64,000 nucleotides of DNA from an uncultured Microbacteriaceae bacterium (GTDB lineage Bacteria > Actinomycetota > Actinomycetes > Actinomycetales > Microbacteriaceae): NCBI GenBank assembly GCA_947487835.1, contig CANKXX010000003.1, positions 310,001-374,000 of the forward strand, written 5' to 3'. Of this stretch, positions 1-8,277 are shown piece after piece. The notes under the pieces are model-generated. The model saw nothing but the letters and a program-made list of their open reading frames with translations. It ran no database searches and was not told where the DNA came from. Numbering within the stretch: the first letter of the stretch is position 1; each line of letters opens with the position of its first letter. Both the position numbers and the translations under genes were made by a program.

Positions 1-3
1 CGA

Positions 4-1053
4 TCAGGGGACGCGGGCGATCCACTCGGGCGTGGAGAACTTCTCGGCGACGAGGCGCTCGCTCTTCTCGAGCTCGTCCGGCGTGATCTCGTTCGGGGTC
101 GCGCCGTACAGGTCGGTGAACGTGCCCTTCATGCGCTCGATGATCTCCGCCCGGGAGAGGCCGGTCTGGCTGCGCAGCGGGTCGACGCGCTTGGCCGCGC
201 TCGTGATGCCCTTGTCGCTGATCTTTTCGCGACCGATGCGGAGCACCTGCACCATCTTGTCGCCGTCCATGTCGTAGCTGAGCGTGGCGTGGTGCATGAC
301 CGCGCCGTTGCCCAGCCGCTTCTGGGCGGCCCCGCCGATCTTGCCCTTGGCGCTCGTGATGTCGTTGAGCGGCTGGTAGAACGCGTCGATCCCGAGGCTG
401 CGCAGCGCGAGGATCACCCACTCGTCCAGATAGGCGTAGGAGTCGGCAAAGGTCATGCCCTGCACGAGGTCGAGGGGCGCGTAGATGGAGTAGCTGATCA
501 CGGATCCCTTCTCCATCAGCATCGCGCCGCCGCCGCTGATGCGGCGCACGACGTCGAAGCCGTACTTCGCGGCGCCCTCCGGATCCACCTCGTTCTTCAG
601 CGACTGGAAGCTGCCGATCACGACCGCGGACTCGTCCCACTCCCAGATGCGCAGGGTCGGCGCGCGCCGGCCGGCGCCGACCTCCTCGGCCAGCACCTCG
701 TCCAGGGCGAGCTGCTGCACGGGCGGGTACGCACGGTCGTGGATGAGCTGCCAGTCGTAGTCGCGCCAGGCCGTGGCCCGGGCGAGCGACCGGCGGACGG
801 CCACGCCGATGGCGTCGGCGCTGAAGCCGAGCAGCACGGCGCCCTGCGGAAGGGCGGCCGTCACCGCGGCGCTGATGGTCTTGGCGTCGGCGTTCGCGGG
901 AAGCCCGTTCACCGCCGCATCGATCAGGGGCAGCGCCTCGTCCGGCTCCAGGAAGAAGTCGCCCGCGAGGCGGAAGTTCGCGATCCGGTCGTCCACGACG
1001 TCCAGGTCGACGACCACCAGCTTGCCGCCCGGAACCTTGTACTCACCATGCAT
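4..1053 (-). CDS. lplA: Lipoate-protein ligase A family protein
   Basis: A 349-residue protein expected to attach lipoate to E2 subunits and GcvH through a lipoyl-AMP intermediate, in the cytoplasm. Residues 1-90 look like the small accessory domain that normally follows the catalytic domain of LplA, here placed in front. Residues 100-345 are the biotin/lipoate ligase fold, with the RRISGGGA motif at 170-177 and the conserved lysine in a SAKGKIGGA stretch near 240. The start is ATG with no strong Shine-Dalgarno, and an overlapping second ATG lies in another frame. The domain order (accessory first) is unusual compared with E. coli LplA but known in Gram-positive and actinobacterial members. 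Substrate could be lipoate or octanoate; the sequence alone does not decide. Confidence 0.86.
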   Translation of the reverse strand: MHGEYKVPGGKLVVVDLDVVDDRIANFRLAGDFFLEPDEALPLIDAAVNGLPANADAKTISAAVTAALPQGAVLLGFSADAIGVAVRRSLARATAWRDYDWQLIHDRAYPPVQQLALDEVLAEEVGAGRRAPTLRIWEWDESAVVIGSFQSLKNEVDPEGAAKYGFDVVRRISGGGAMLMEKGSVISYSIYAPLDLVQGMTFADSYAYLDEWVILALRSLGIDAFYQPLNDITSAKGKIGGAAQKRLGNGAVMHHATLSYDMDGDKMVQVLRIGREKISDKGITSAAKRVDPLRSQTGLSRAEIIERMKGTFTDLYGATPNEITPDELEKSERLVAEKFSTPEWIARVP

Positions 1054-1120
1054 GGGGCGAGCCTAACCCCGCCCCCTGTGGCACCCGCCCGCTCCCCGAC
1101 GGGGCTCGTCCGAGGTCGAC

Positions 1121-1179
1121 GTGAGGTGCCCGACACGGTCGCGAATCGGGCGCAGGAGGGACATGGTCCGGCACCTCAC
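1121..1179. terminator. Inverted repeat with GTGAGGTGCC arms, terminator-like
   Basis: The arms GTGAGGTGCC-c-GAC (from 1121) and GTC-c-GGCACCTCAC (ending 1179) enclose about 32 bases. The element lies between the end of the hydrolase gene and the start of lplA, so it could end hydrolase transcription. The same GGCACCTCAC end recurs at 2092-2101 and at both ends of the hairpin at 36540-36596, so it is a dispersed repeat rather than a one-off terminator. Confidence 0.5.
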
Positions 1180-1219
1180 GGAAAGCGGGAGGGGGCGCTG
1201 CGGGAGGGGGGCGGTCGGA

Positions 1220-2068
1220 CTAGGTGGCGGGTGGGACGTGGGTGTTCAGCCAGCTGATCAGGTCCTCGACCACCTCGAGGCGGTTGGTCTCGTTGAAGAC
1301 CTCGTGGCGGGCCCCCGGATACACGTGCACGCTCACGTCGGTGAGGCCGGAGCGCCGGCGGTAGATATCCGCGAGCCGACGCACGCTCCGCTCGCCGCCG
1401 AGCGAGTCCTCGCCGCCGATCTGGATGAGCAGCGGCGGCCGGTTCGGCAGTCGGCGCGCGGGCAGGCCGTAGAGACCCAGGCCTTGCGGGAGTCCGAAGA
1501 CCTTGAACGCGTCCGCGGGGAAGGTCAGCGGGTCGTCCGCGAACGCGTCCTGCACGGCGATGTCCCGGCTCAACCACTCCCGGCCCGTGGAGCCGAGGTG
1601 CTTGTGCAGCCGGTTCAGGTCCCCGCCGTTCACGAGGCCGGGCAGGCGCGTCGCCGTGCCGGTGAGCACGACCGCGGCGTAGTCCTGGGACCAGCGGTTG
1701 AGCAGGATCTGTGCGACCAGCGAGCCGAAGCTGTGGCCGAGCAGCACGATCGGTAGCTCGGGGTGGCGCTCACGCAGGATGCCGGTGAGCTGGTGCACGC
1801 CGTCGAGCGTGGCGCGCAGCCCGCCGGGACCCAGCCGTCCCAGCTTGGCCGCGTCGCCGCCGTGCTGATCCAGGCCGGTCTGCCCGTGTCCCCGGTGGTC
1901 GTTCGCGTAGACGCTGTACCCGGCCGCGACGAGCTCCCCCGCGAGAACGGTGTAGCGGCGGGCGTGCTCGCCGAGGCCGTGGGCGATCTGCACGACGCCC
2001 CGCGGCGCGTCCGCCTCCCACTCGTAGTACGTGACGGCGACGCCGAATGCGTCCGTGAACTGCGGCAT
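1220..2068 (-). CDS. Alpha/beta hydrolase, monoacylglycerol lipase-like
   Basis: A 282-residue cytoplasmic serine hydrolase of the Hydrolase_4 (monoglyceride lipase/lysophospholipase) group. Visible elements are the oxyanion motif HGLGEHARRY at 30-39, the nucleophile elbow GHSFG with Ser113, an acid in GGEDSLGG near 220 and the histidine in ARHEVFNE near 255. No signal peptide is seen. Likely substrates are monoacylglycerols or lysolipids, but the family is promiscuous and the actual substrate is not readable. It stands alone between dispersed repeats, downstream of a ROK gene on the same strand. Confidence 0.85.
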   Translation of the reverse strand: MPQFTDAFGVAVTYYEWEADAPRGVVQIAHGLGEHARRYTVLAGELVAAGYSVYANDHRGHGQTGLDQHGGDAAKLGRLGPGGLRATLDGVHQLTGILRERHPELPIVLLGHSFGSLVAQILLNRWSQDYAAVVLTGTATRLPGLVNGGDLNRLHKHLGSTGREWLSRDIAVQDAFADDPLTFPADAFKVFGLPQGLGLYGLPARRLPNRPPLLIQIGGEDSLGGERSVRRLADIYRRRSGLTDVSVHVYPGARHEVFNETNRLEVVEDLISWLNTHVPPAT

Positions 2069-2091
2069 GGCTGCATTCTGTCACCGCGACC

Positions 2092-2101
2092 GGCACCTCA
2101 C
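2092..2101. repeat. Single copy of the GGCACCTCAC repeat end
   Basis: Ten bases identical to the right arm of the inverted repeats at 1121-1179 and 36540-36596. It lies between the ROK gene end and the hydrolase start and is flanked by TCACCG and CGGTGA, which form a small dyad around it. No full partner arm is present, so this looks like a decayed or half element. Confidence 0.4.
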
Positions 2102-2137
2102 GGTGAGAGGGCGGGGAGCCGCGGGGGGTCGGGCGGG

Positions 2138-3334
2138 TCAGGCGAACGAGCGGGGCGAGAGGGTGTTCTGCAGCACGAGGGCGGCGCCGCCGACCGCGGC
2201 GGCCTCCGCGACCTGACCGGACAGCCGCACCTGCACGTCGTGTAGTTGGCCCGCGAAGAACCGCGCGTCCAGCTTGCGCTTGAGCACCCGCACGTACAGG
2301 GACCCGGCGGTCGCGAATGACGGACCCGCGAGCACGACCGAGTCGAGGTCGAGGATGTTGGCGGCGGACACCACGGCCCCGGCGAGTGCCTCGGCCGACT
2401 CGGCGATGAGCGCGAGGGCCGCCGCATTGCCGCGGGTGGCCGCGAGCGCGACCAGGGCGAAGTCGCGGTAGGGGTTGGCGTCGGCGGTGAGCTCGATGCC
2501 GGCGAGCGCCCCCGACTCGATCGCGGTCCGGGCGCGCGCAGCGACGGCGGCGGGCGCGGCGACGTCCTCGACCGTGACCCACTCGTCCTCTGACCCGGAC
2601 CCGGAGCCGGATCCCGAGCGGTGCAGCGCCTGGCCGAGCTCCCCGGTGTTGCCGCTCGCGCCGCGGAACACCGTCCCGCCGAGCACGATGCCGGCCCCGA
2701 TGCCCGCGCCCATGTAGACCGTCATGTGGGCCTTCGAATCGGCGAGCGAGCCGCCCCAGAACTCGGCAACGGCGGCCGCCGTGGCGTCGTTGTCGAGCAG
2801 CACCGGCAGACCCGTCGCCTGGGCGAGCCTGCTGCGCAGCGGGAACTGCTGCCACGCCGTCATGGTGGGCGGGGCGAAGATCGTGCCGGACGCCAGGTCG
2901 AGTGGCCCGGGCGCGACGATGCCGAGCCCGACGACACGGTCGCGGCCGACGCCGATGTTGTCGAGCAGCTCCGCGATGCGGTCGGCGATCTGGGTGACCA
3001 CGCGCTCGGGGTCGTCGGCGGGGCCGTGCGTGCGGGTACGGCCGATGATCGCGCCGCCCAGGTTGGTCACGACGTAGGTGATCTCGTCGGCGCCGAGCTG
3101 CACGCCGACCGCGAACCGGGCGCTCGGGTCGATGTCGAGCAGCGTCGGCCGCTTGCCGCCGGTGGACTCGCCGTGCCCGGTCTCGATCACGAGCCCGTCC
3201 TCGATGAGCTCGCGGACGACGTACGACATCGTCGCCTGGGTCAGCCCCGTGGAGGACGCGAGGACGACCCTGCTGATCGGCCCGCGCGAGCGGATCAGGT
3301 CGAAGACCAGTCCCCGGCTCGTGGCCACGGCCAT
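2138..3334 (-). CDS. ROK-family protein with N-terminal HTH, zinc cluster missing
   Basis: A 398-residue ROK-family transcriptional repressor. An N-terminal winged HTH (about residues 10-60, with ASSTGLTQATMSYVV) precedes an actin-like ATPase/sugar kinase fold; the phosphate loop and the LLDNDATAAA motif with its conserved Asp are present. Typical ROK proteins carry a zinc site of the form CxCGxxGCxE just after GELGH; here that position reads GELGQALHRSGSGSG, a Gly-Ser stretch with no cysteine. The ligand may therefore be bound differently or the protein may be constitutive. The ATG at 3334 was chosen because the HTH begins directly after it; a frame-open extension up to 3472 has no family-like sequence. 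It sits near the HTH-less LacI-like gene and a GH36 gene, so sugar control is inferred. Confidence 0.8.
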   Translation of the reverse strand: MAVATSRGLVFDLIRSRGPISRVVLASSTGLTQATMSYVVRELIEDGLVIETGHGESTGGKRPTLLDIDPSARFAVGVQLGADEITYVVTNLGGAIIGRTRTHGPADDPERVVTQIADRIAELLDNIGVGRDRVVGLGIVAPGPLDLASGTIFAPPTMTAWQQFPLRSRLAQATGLPVLLDNDATAAAVAEFWGGSLADSKAHMTVYMGAGIGAGIVLGGTVFRGASGNTGELGQALHRSGSGSGSGSEDEWVTVEDVAAPAAVAARARTAIESGALAGIELTADANPYRDFALVALAATRGNAAALALIAESAEALAGAVVSAANILDLDSVVLAGPSFATAGSLYVRVLKRKLDARFFAGQLHDVQVRLSGQVAEAAAVGGAALVLQNTLSPRSFA

Positions 3335-3557
3335 CGACGAGCGCGATCGGGCGGGCGCTTCACCGCGATGCGTGGTGGAGATGATGCTCACCTCGAGACG
3401 ACCGTCCAAGCAACGGGTGGGGATCTCGTCGCTGCGCCGCGGCATTCGCGGTCGCACAGCAATTCCTATCACCCCGCGGGCGCCACCCGGTCCCCTCTCG
3501 CATCGGCGCTTCTCGCGCGTGCCGTCCGCGCGCGTCGTTCGTCGGGGCCGGTGGCCG

Positions 3558-3668
3558 CCCTTCGACAGGCTCAGGGACCGTGAGGGCTCAGGGACCGTGA
3601 ACGGGGTTCAGGGACCGTGGACGGGGCTCGAAGACCGTGGGGAGCCGCCGTGAAGCTCGGGGACCGGG
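3558..3668. repeat. REP-like unit followed by degenerate ~20-bp tandem repeats
   Basis: The block begins with CCCTTCGACAGGCTCAGGG and continues as four to five degenerate copies of GGCTCAGGGACCGTGAACGG (roughly 3569-3584, 3585-3603, 3604-3623, 3624-3641 and 3653-3668). The first unit matches the repeats that flank the 13E12 gene near 29.7 and 31.4 kb. It fills the stretch between the ROK start and the LacI-like gene, where no coding sequence was recognised, and would form part of the latter's 5-prime region. Confidence 0.7.
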
Positions 3669-3692
3669 AGGCGGGTGGTGGATACTGCAGGG

Positions 3693-4580
3693 ATGAGCAT
3701 CCACGAGCGCACGGGGCGCCCGGCGTCGGTCGGCCTGGTGCTCCGCCGGTCGCCGCGGACCCTGGGCATCGACCCCTTCTACTCCGAGATCATCGCCGGC
3801 ATGGAGGGCGTGCTCGGCGAGCAGGGCTACTCGGTGCTGCTGCAGGTCGTGCCCGACCGCGACGCGGAGCTGGAGACGTACGAGCGCTGGGCGAAGCTCG
3901 GCACCGTCGCCGGAGTGCTGCTCGGCGACCTCATCGACCACGACGTGCGCGCCGACCGCATCCGCTCGCTCGGCCTCGCCGCGGTGGTGCTGGGCGAGCC
4001 CGCCTCGAGTGAACCGGTGACGTCGGTGCGGGTCGACAACTACGGCGCGATGCTGGACGCCGTTCGCGCGCTCACGAATCTCGGCCATCGCCGCATCGGC
4101 CGGGTGTCGGGACCGCTCGGCCTCATGCACTCGAAGTCGCGTACGAGCGCATTCGACTCGGCCGTGCGGGAGGCCGGGGCCGAGGGCACGACGGTCGAGG
4201 GCGACTACACCGAGGCCAGCGGGGCGGAGGGCACGCGCACCCTGCTCGCGGCTGCCACCCCGCCCACGGCGATCGTCTACGACAACGACATGATGGCCGT
4301 CGGCGGGCTGTCCGTGACGCACGAGCTCGGGATCGCCGTGCCCGACCGGCTCTCGCTGCTCGCCTGGGACGACTCGACCTTCTGCCGCCTGGCCTCGCCC
4401 CCGCTGTCGGCGATGAGTCACGACGTGCACGAGCTCGGGGAGCTGGCCGGCTCCGCCCTCCTCGCCCTGCTCGAGGGCCGGGAGGCGCCGAGCCGGGAGG
4501 CACCGCTGCCGCACTTCATCCCGCGCGGCACGACGGCGCCCCCCACTGCGGCGGCTCCGAACAAGGAGCCCGGGGTCTAG
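3693..4580 (+). CDS. LacI/GalR-type sugar-sensor protein lacking the HTH domain
   Basis: A 295-residue protein that aligns by eye with the periplasmic-binding-protein-like effector domain of LacI/GalR regulators: an N-subdomain starting with SVGLVLRR, GVLLGD, the LGHRRIGRVSG hinge motif, and a C-subdomain with VYDND, DRLSLLAWDDS and the SPPLSAM turn. Full LacI proteins are about 330-350 residues and begin with a 60-residue HTH and hinge helix, both absent here. None of the three upstream frames encodes an HTH. GTG codons at 3675 and 3678, better placed for the GGGAGG at 3665, would add only a few residues. Its stop codon overlaps that of the convergent alpha-galactosidase within TCTAGA. It may act as a sugar sensor or partner subunit; function unproven. 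Confidence 0.75.
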   Translation: MSIHERTGRPASVGLVLRRSPRTLGIDPFYSEIIAGMEGVLGEQGYSVLLQVVPDRDAELETYERWAKLGTVAGVLLGDLIDHDVRADRIRSLGLAAVVLGEPASSEPVTSVRVDNYGAMLDAVRALTNLGHRRIGRVSGPLGLMHSKSRTSAFDSAVREAGAEGTTVEGDYTEASGAEGTRTLLAAATPPTAIVYDNDMMAVGGLSVTHELGIAVPDRLSLLAWDDSTFCRLASPPLSAMSHDVHELGELAGSALLALLEGREAPSREAPLPHFIPRGTTAPPTAAAPNKEPGV

Positions 4581-6733
4581 ACCGCCGTCACGTGCAGCAC
4601 GACCGCCTGGGCGGGCCAGAGCGGCGGCAGCTGCAGTCCCACCGTGCCGAGCACGGATCCGGGCAGGGTGACCTCGCCGCGCGACAGCCACTCCGGGTGG
4701 TGCCAGCCGTACTGGGCGTCGCCGATCTCGTTGCGCACCCGCACGCGGTAGGTGCGGTCGGGGTCGAGCCCGTGCAGGCGCGCGCGCTCCGGCAGCGAGT
4801 CCTCGAGGGTCACGATGCTCGCGATCACGTAGACGGCCTCGGTCGCGTCCTCCGCGACGAAGCCGTGCAGCCGGAGCCCGGGGTCCCGCACGTCGCCGTG
4901 CACGACGGTGCCGCCGTGCAGCACGTGACGGACCTCCTTGTAGAGGGCCGCGAAGCGCGCGATCGTCTCGAGCTCCTCGTCGGTGCACCCGGCGATGTTC
5001 CACTCGAATCCGGACGAGCCGACCAGGCTCGTCGCCATGCGGTAGCTCAGGTCGGTGAACCGGCCGGAGCTGTGCGCGGGCGACGGGCCCACGTGGGCGC
5101 CGACGAGCTCCGGCGGCAGCAGCAGCTCCGTCCAGCGCTGGATGTCCTGCCGCTCCACGGGGTCGTTGGAGTCGCTCGCCCACACACGGTCGGTGATCTG
5201 CAGGATGCCGAGATCGGTGCGCGCGCCGCCGCTGGAGCAGGACTCGATCTCCAGCCCGGGGTGGCGGGCCTTCAGCTCCGCGATGAGCCGGTAGGCCGCG
5301 AGCGTCTGCTCGTGCACGCCGTAGTGGCCGTCGTGCACGGCCTCCACGAGGTCGCGGTTGTGGTCCCACTTGATGAAGTCGATGCCCAGCCGGGTGACCA
5401 GCTCGTCCATCTGCCCGAAGACGTGCGCGTAGGCATCGGGGTTCGCGAGGTCGAGCACGAACTGGGTGCGCCAGGACAGCTCGGCGGGGTGCTCGATGTG
5501 CGCGGGATTGTGCAGCAGCCACTCCGGGTGCGCCCGGGCGACGTCGGAGTCGAGGTTCACCATCTCGGGCTCGAACCACAGGCCGAACTCCATGCCGCGC
5601 TCGTGCACGCGCTCCGCGAGGGGCTCGAGTCCGTCCGGCCAGACGGCAGGGTCGACGATCCAGTCGCCGAGGCCCTTCGTGTCGTCCCGCCGGGCCATGA
5701 ACCAGCCGTCGTCGAGCACGAAGCGCTCGATGCCGACGCCGGCGGCCGTGTCGGCGAGGCTGAGCAGGAACTCCGGGTTGTGGTCGAAGTAGACGGCCTC
5801 CCAGGTGTTCAGCACGAGGGGACGCGGCGTCCTGGGGTGCTGGGGCCGCGCTCGCAGGTAGCGGTGGAAGCGGGCGCTGATGCCGTCGAGGCCGCCGTCG
5901 CTCCACGCGAAGTAGCAGACCGGCGTCTCGTAGGACTCGCCGGCGGCGAGGGTGATCTCGCCCGGCCGCAGCATCTCCCCCGCCCCGAGCACGGTAACCG
6001 CCTCGGGCAGCCGGTCGGTGCGGTAGGACACGTCCGCGCTCCACCCGAGGTGCACGGCCCAGACCTCGCCCGACCGGTCACGGGGGGCGTCGATCGAGGC
6101 GAGCAGCACGTGCGGCGAGTCGTGGCCGCCGCGTCCGCGCCGCGTCTGACGCACGTGCGCGCCGCGCGGCATCGGGCCCGTGTGCGGCGCCTTCTCGCGG
6201 GTCCAGCGCCCGGAGAACTCGGTGAGGTGGTCCACCGCCTTGGGCGCGGGCAGCGTCGCCTCGATCCACTCGACCGCGACGGCGTCCGTGCCGGTGTTCG
6301 TCACGTCGTGGCGCACGGTGACGACGCCGCCGTCGAGGATCGCGATGGTGGCCGTGAGCGCGAGGGACTCCGCGGCGTCGGTGGCCCGGACCGTGAGGGT
6401 CGCGCCGTCCGCGGCGAACTCCTCGACGCCCCAGCGCGGGAAGACCGGCCGGCCCTGGCGGGCGAACAGCGCCCCGGGCCGTCCAGCCCAGCCGTCCGCC
6501 TCCTGCGGGAGGATCGTGAGCTGCCACACGGCGTCGAGGGTGCCCGGGGCGGTCTGCCTGCTGATCGCGACGCCGAGCTCGGCGCAGGCGGATGCGTCGA
6601 GGTCGCCGAGGTCGGCGCCCCAGTGCAGCACGCGCGGCAGCCCGACGGCGGGGCGCTCGACGACGAGGGACGTGCCCTCGCGGCGCAGCACCGCGTACTC
6701 GGAGGCGGCGGAGTCGGGAGTGGAATCGGTCAT
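4577..6733 (-). CDS. GH36 alpha-galactosidase
   Basis: A 718-residue enzyme expected to remove terminal alpha-1,6-galactose from melibiose, raffinose-type sugars or galactomannan fragments. An N-terminal beta-sandwich (about 1-300) precedes the TIM barrel with LDDGW (340-344), WFEPEM (386-391), nucleophile Asp457 in FIKWDHNRD and acid/base Asp521 in ASDSNDP, plus the CSSGG substrate loop. There is no signal peptide, so it acts on imported sugars. A good AGGAGA site precedes the ATG. It follows the ROK gene by 120 bp on the same strand and may be co-transcribed with it, and lies near the Dpp-type transporter, suggesting that transporter delivers its substrate. Confidence 0.92.
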   Translation of the reverse strand: MTDSTPDSAASEYAVLRREGTSLVVERPAVGLPRVLHWGADLGDLDASACAELGVAISRQTAPGTLDAVWQLTILPQEADGWAGRPGALFARQGRPVFPRWGVEEFAADGATLTVRATDAAESLALTATIAILDGGVVTVRHDVTNTGTDAVAVEWIEATLPAPKAVDHLTEFSGRWTREKAPHTGPMPRGAHVRQTRRGRGGHDSPHVLLASIDAPRDRSGEVWAVHLGWSADVSYRTDRLPEAVTVLGAGEMLRPGEITLAAGESYETPVCYFAWSDGGLDGISARFHRYLRARPQHPRTPRPLVLNTWEAVYFDHNPEFLLSLADTAAGVGIERFVLDDGWFMARRDDTKGLGDWIVDPAVWPDGLEPLAERVHERGMEFGLWFEPEMVNLDSDVARAHPEWLLHNPAHIEHPAELSWRTQFVLDLANPDAYAHVFGQMDELVTRLGIDFIKWDHNRDLVEAVHDGHYGVHEQTLAAYRLIAELKARHPGLEIESCSSGGARTDLGILQITDRVWASDSNDPVERQDIQRWTELLLPPELVGAHVGPSPAHSSGRFTDLSYRMATSLVGSSGFEWNIAGCTDEELETIARFAALYKEVRHVLHGGTVVHGDVRDPGLRLHGFVAEDATEAVYVIASIVTLEDSLPERARLHGLDPDRTYRVRVRNEIGDAQYGWHHPEWLSRGEVTLPGSVLGTVGLQLPPLWPAQAVVLHVTAV

Positions 6734-6853
6734 GGCTCTCCTGTCGGTGCGGGGCGGTGCGGATTGGTGGGTGGATGCGTCGCGGGCTGAACGCGCCGGG
6801 AGCCCGTGAGTGCAGCCCGGGCGGGACCGCGGACGTCCCGTGCGTCGGGGGTG

Positions 6854-8128
6854 TCAGACCGTGATCGGCAGGTCGCGCACGGGGTGGGGCTCGGTGTAGC
6901 GCAGCGACTGCCCGTCCGGCCGGCGAAGGTCGCGCGGGGTCAGCTCACTGCGCAGCACGAGCACCGCCCCACCGATGGCGGCGGCGTCCGCGCCGCTCTT
7001 CGAGAGCAACACTTGCACGGGATGCACGTCGCGCGCGAACCCCGTGCGGTCGAGCTGGGTCTGCATCGCCTCGGCGTAGATGGAGCCCGCCGAGGCGAAG
7101 CTCTGCCCCGCGAGCACCACGGCGTCGAGGTCGAACAGGCTGGCGAGACCGATGGCCGCGTGCGCGACGTATCGCGCGGACTCGTGCAGCAGCCGCAGCG
7201 GCTCCGGATCCCCCGCCATCGCCGCCCGGGCGATGCGGGTGAAGTTCACCAGGGTGTCCGTGTCCCCGTGGGTGAGGCCGAGCCGGCGGCTCAGGCCGGG
7301 CACCCGCTCGGCGCCGGCGATCACGGCCTCCGGACCGGCGTAGTGCTCGAGGCAGCCGCGATTGCCGCACTCGCAGATCTCGCCGTCGATGTCGAGCGAG
7401 ACGTGGCCGATCTCGACGCTATTCGAGGTGCCGCCGCGGTAGACGCCGCCCCGGCTCACGACACCACCGCCGATGCCGCTGGCCATGTAGATGCAGCCGT
7501 AGGTGCTCGCCGGCTCCACGCCGCCGATCCAGAACTCGCCGATCGCGGCCGCCGTGGCGTCGTTGTCGAGCAGCACGGGGAGCCCCGTGATGGCCTCGAG
7601 CTCGTCGAGGAGGGGGTAGCCGTGCCAGGCGCCCATCGGGTTCCCGGTGAGGAGGCGACCCGAGGTGAGGTCCTGCGGACCCTGGCTGACCAGGCCGATG
7701 CCCAGCACGAGGCTCCGCTGCACGTCCGCCGTGTCCATGAGCGCGTCGAGGTGGTCCGCGACCGCGACGAGGGTCTCCCGCGGTGAGCGAAGGCCGGCGC
7801 CGCCCATGGCCGTGCGGGCCACGAGCTGGCCGGCCAGGTCGATGATGACGATGGTGCAGCTGCAGCGGTCGAGCTGCACGCCGACGGTGAAGCGGGCCCG
7901 CGCCCGGAGCCGCAGGAGCGTCCTCGGCTTGCCGCCCGTGGACTCCGTCCGGCCGGCCTCCTCGATGAGGCCGTCGTCCAGCAGCTCCCGCACGACGTTG
8001 GTGATCGTGGCGCCCGTCAGCCCCGACGCCTCGACCAGTTCGACCCGGCTGATGGTGCGCGCGGCACGGATCAGGTCGAGCACGATGCCGTGCGTTCGTG
8101 GCCGGGCTAGGGCAGTTGCAGTCGCCAT
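6854..8128 (-). CDS. ROK-family transcriptional repressor with intact zinc site
   Basis: A 424-residue ROK repressor: an N-terminal winged HTH (about 10-65, with EASGLTGATITNVV) followed by the two-lobed ROK domain containing LLDNDATAAA and the zinc-binding cluster CECGNRGCLE. The start ATG has AGAGGAG six bases upstream. It is divergent from the Dpp-type sugar transporter over an AT-rich 150-bp intergenic region, the usual arrangement for a ROK repressor controlling both itself and the adjacent uptake genes, and it precedes the GH36 gene on the same strand. The inducer is inferred to be a galactoside or its breakdown product; the sequence does not name it. Confidence 0.88.
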   Translation of the reverse strand: MATATALARPRTHGIVLDLIRAARTISRVELVEASGLTGATITNVVRELLDDGLIEEAGRTESTGGKPRTLLRLRARARFTVGVQLDRCSCTIVIIDLAGQLVARTAMGGAGLRSPRETLVAVADHLDALMDTADVQRSLVLGIGLVSQGPQDLTSGRLLTGNPMGAWHGYPLLDELEAITGLPVLLDNDATAAAIGEFWIGGVEPASTYGCIYMASGIGGGVVSRGGVYRGGTSNSVEIGHVSLDIDGEICECGNRGCLEHYAGPEAVIAGAERVPGLSRRLGLTHGDTDTLVNFTRIARAAMAGDPEPLRLLHESARYVAHAAIGLASLFDLDAVVLAGQSFASAGSIYAEAMQTQLDRTGFARDVHPVQVLLSKSGADAAAIGGAVLVLRSELTPRDLRRPDGQSLRYTEPHPVRDLPITV

Positions 8129-8171
8129 CGACCACTCCTCTGCGGTTGGCTGGGAGGCCGCGCCTCCTTTG

Positions 8172-8200
8172 TTGACTTACTTAATTTAGTTCGCTAAGAA
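8172..8200 (+). promoter_or_regulatory. Promoter and probable ROK operator for the Dpp-type transporter
   Basis: On the plus strand TTGACT (8172-8177) and TAAGAA (8195-8200) are 17 bases apart. The spacer is AT-rich in a GC-rich genome and contains an imperfect dyad whose arms are CTTAc (8176) and gCTAAG (ending 8198), so a bound repressor would cover the spacer. It lies between the divergent ROK and transporter genes. Confidence 0.55.
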
Positions 8201-8277
8201 TGTAAAACACCAGCCGCACCGAGACTGGACACAGATCGCTCGCCCACACCGCTGTGGCGACGCAGGAAGGATCAACG

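Noticed and set aside
3335-3472. N-terminal extension of the first ROK protein
   Set aside because: The 46 additional residues are Arg-rich and lack similarity; the HTH begins after the ATG at 3334. A GTG at 3391 cannot be excluded.
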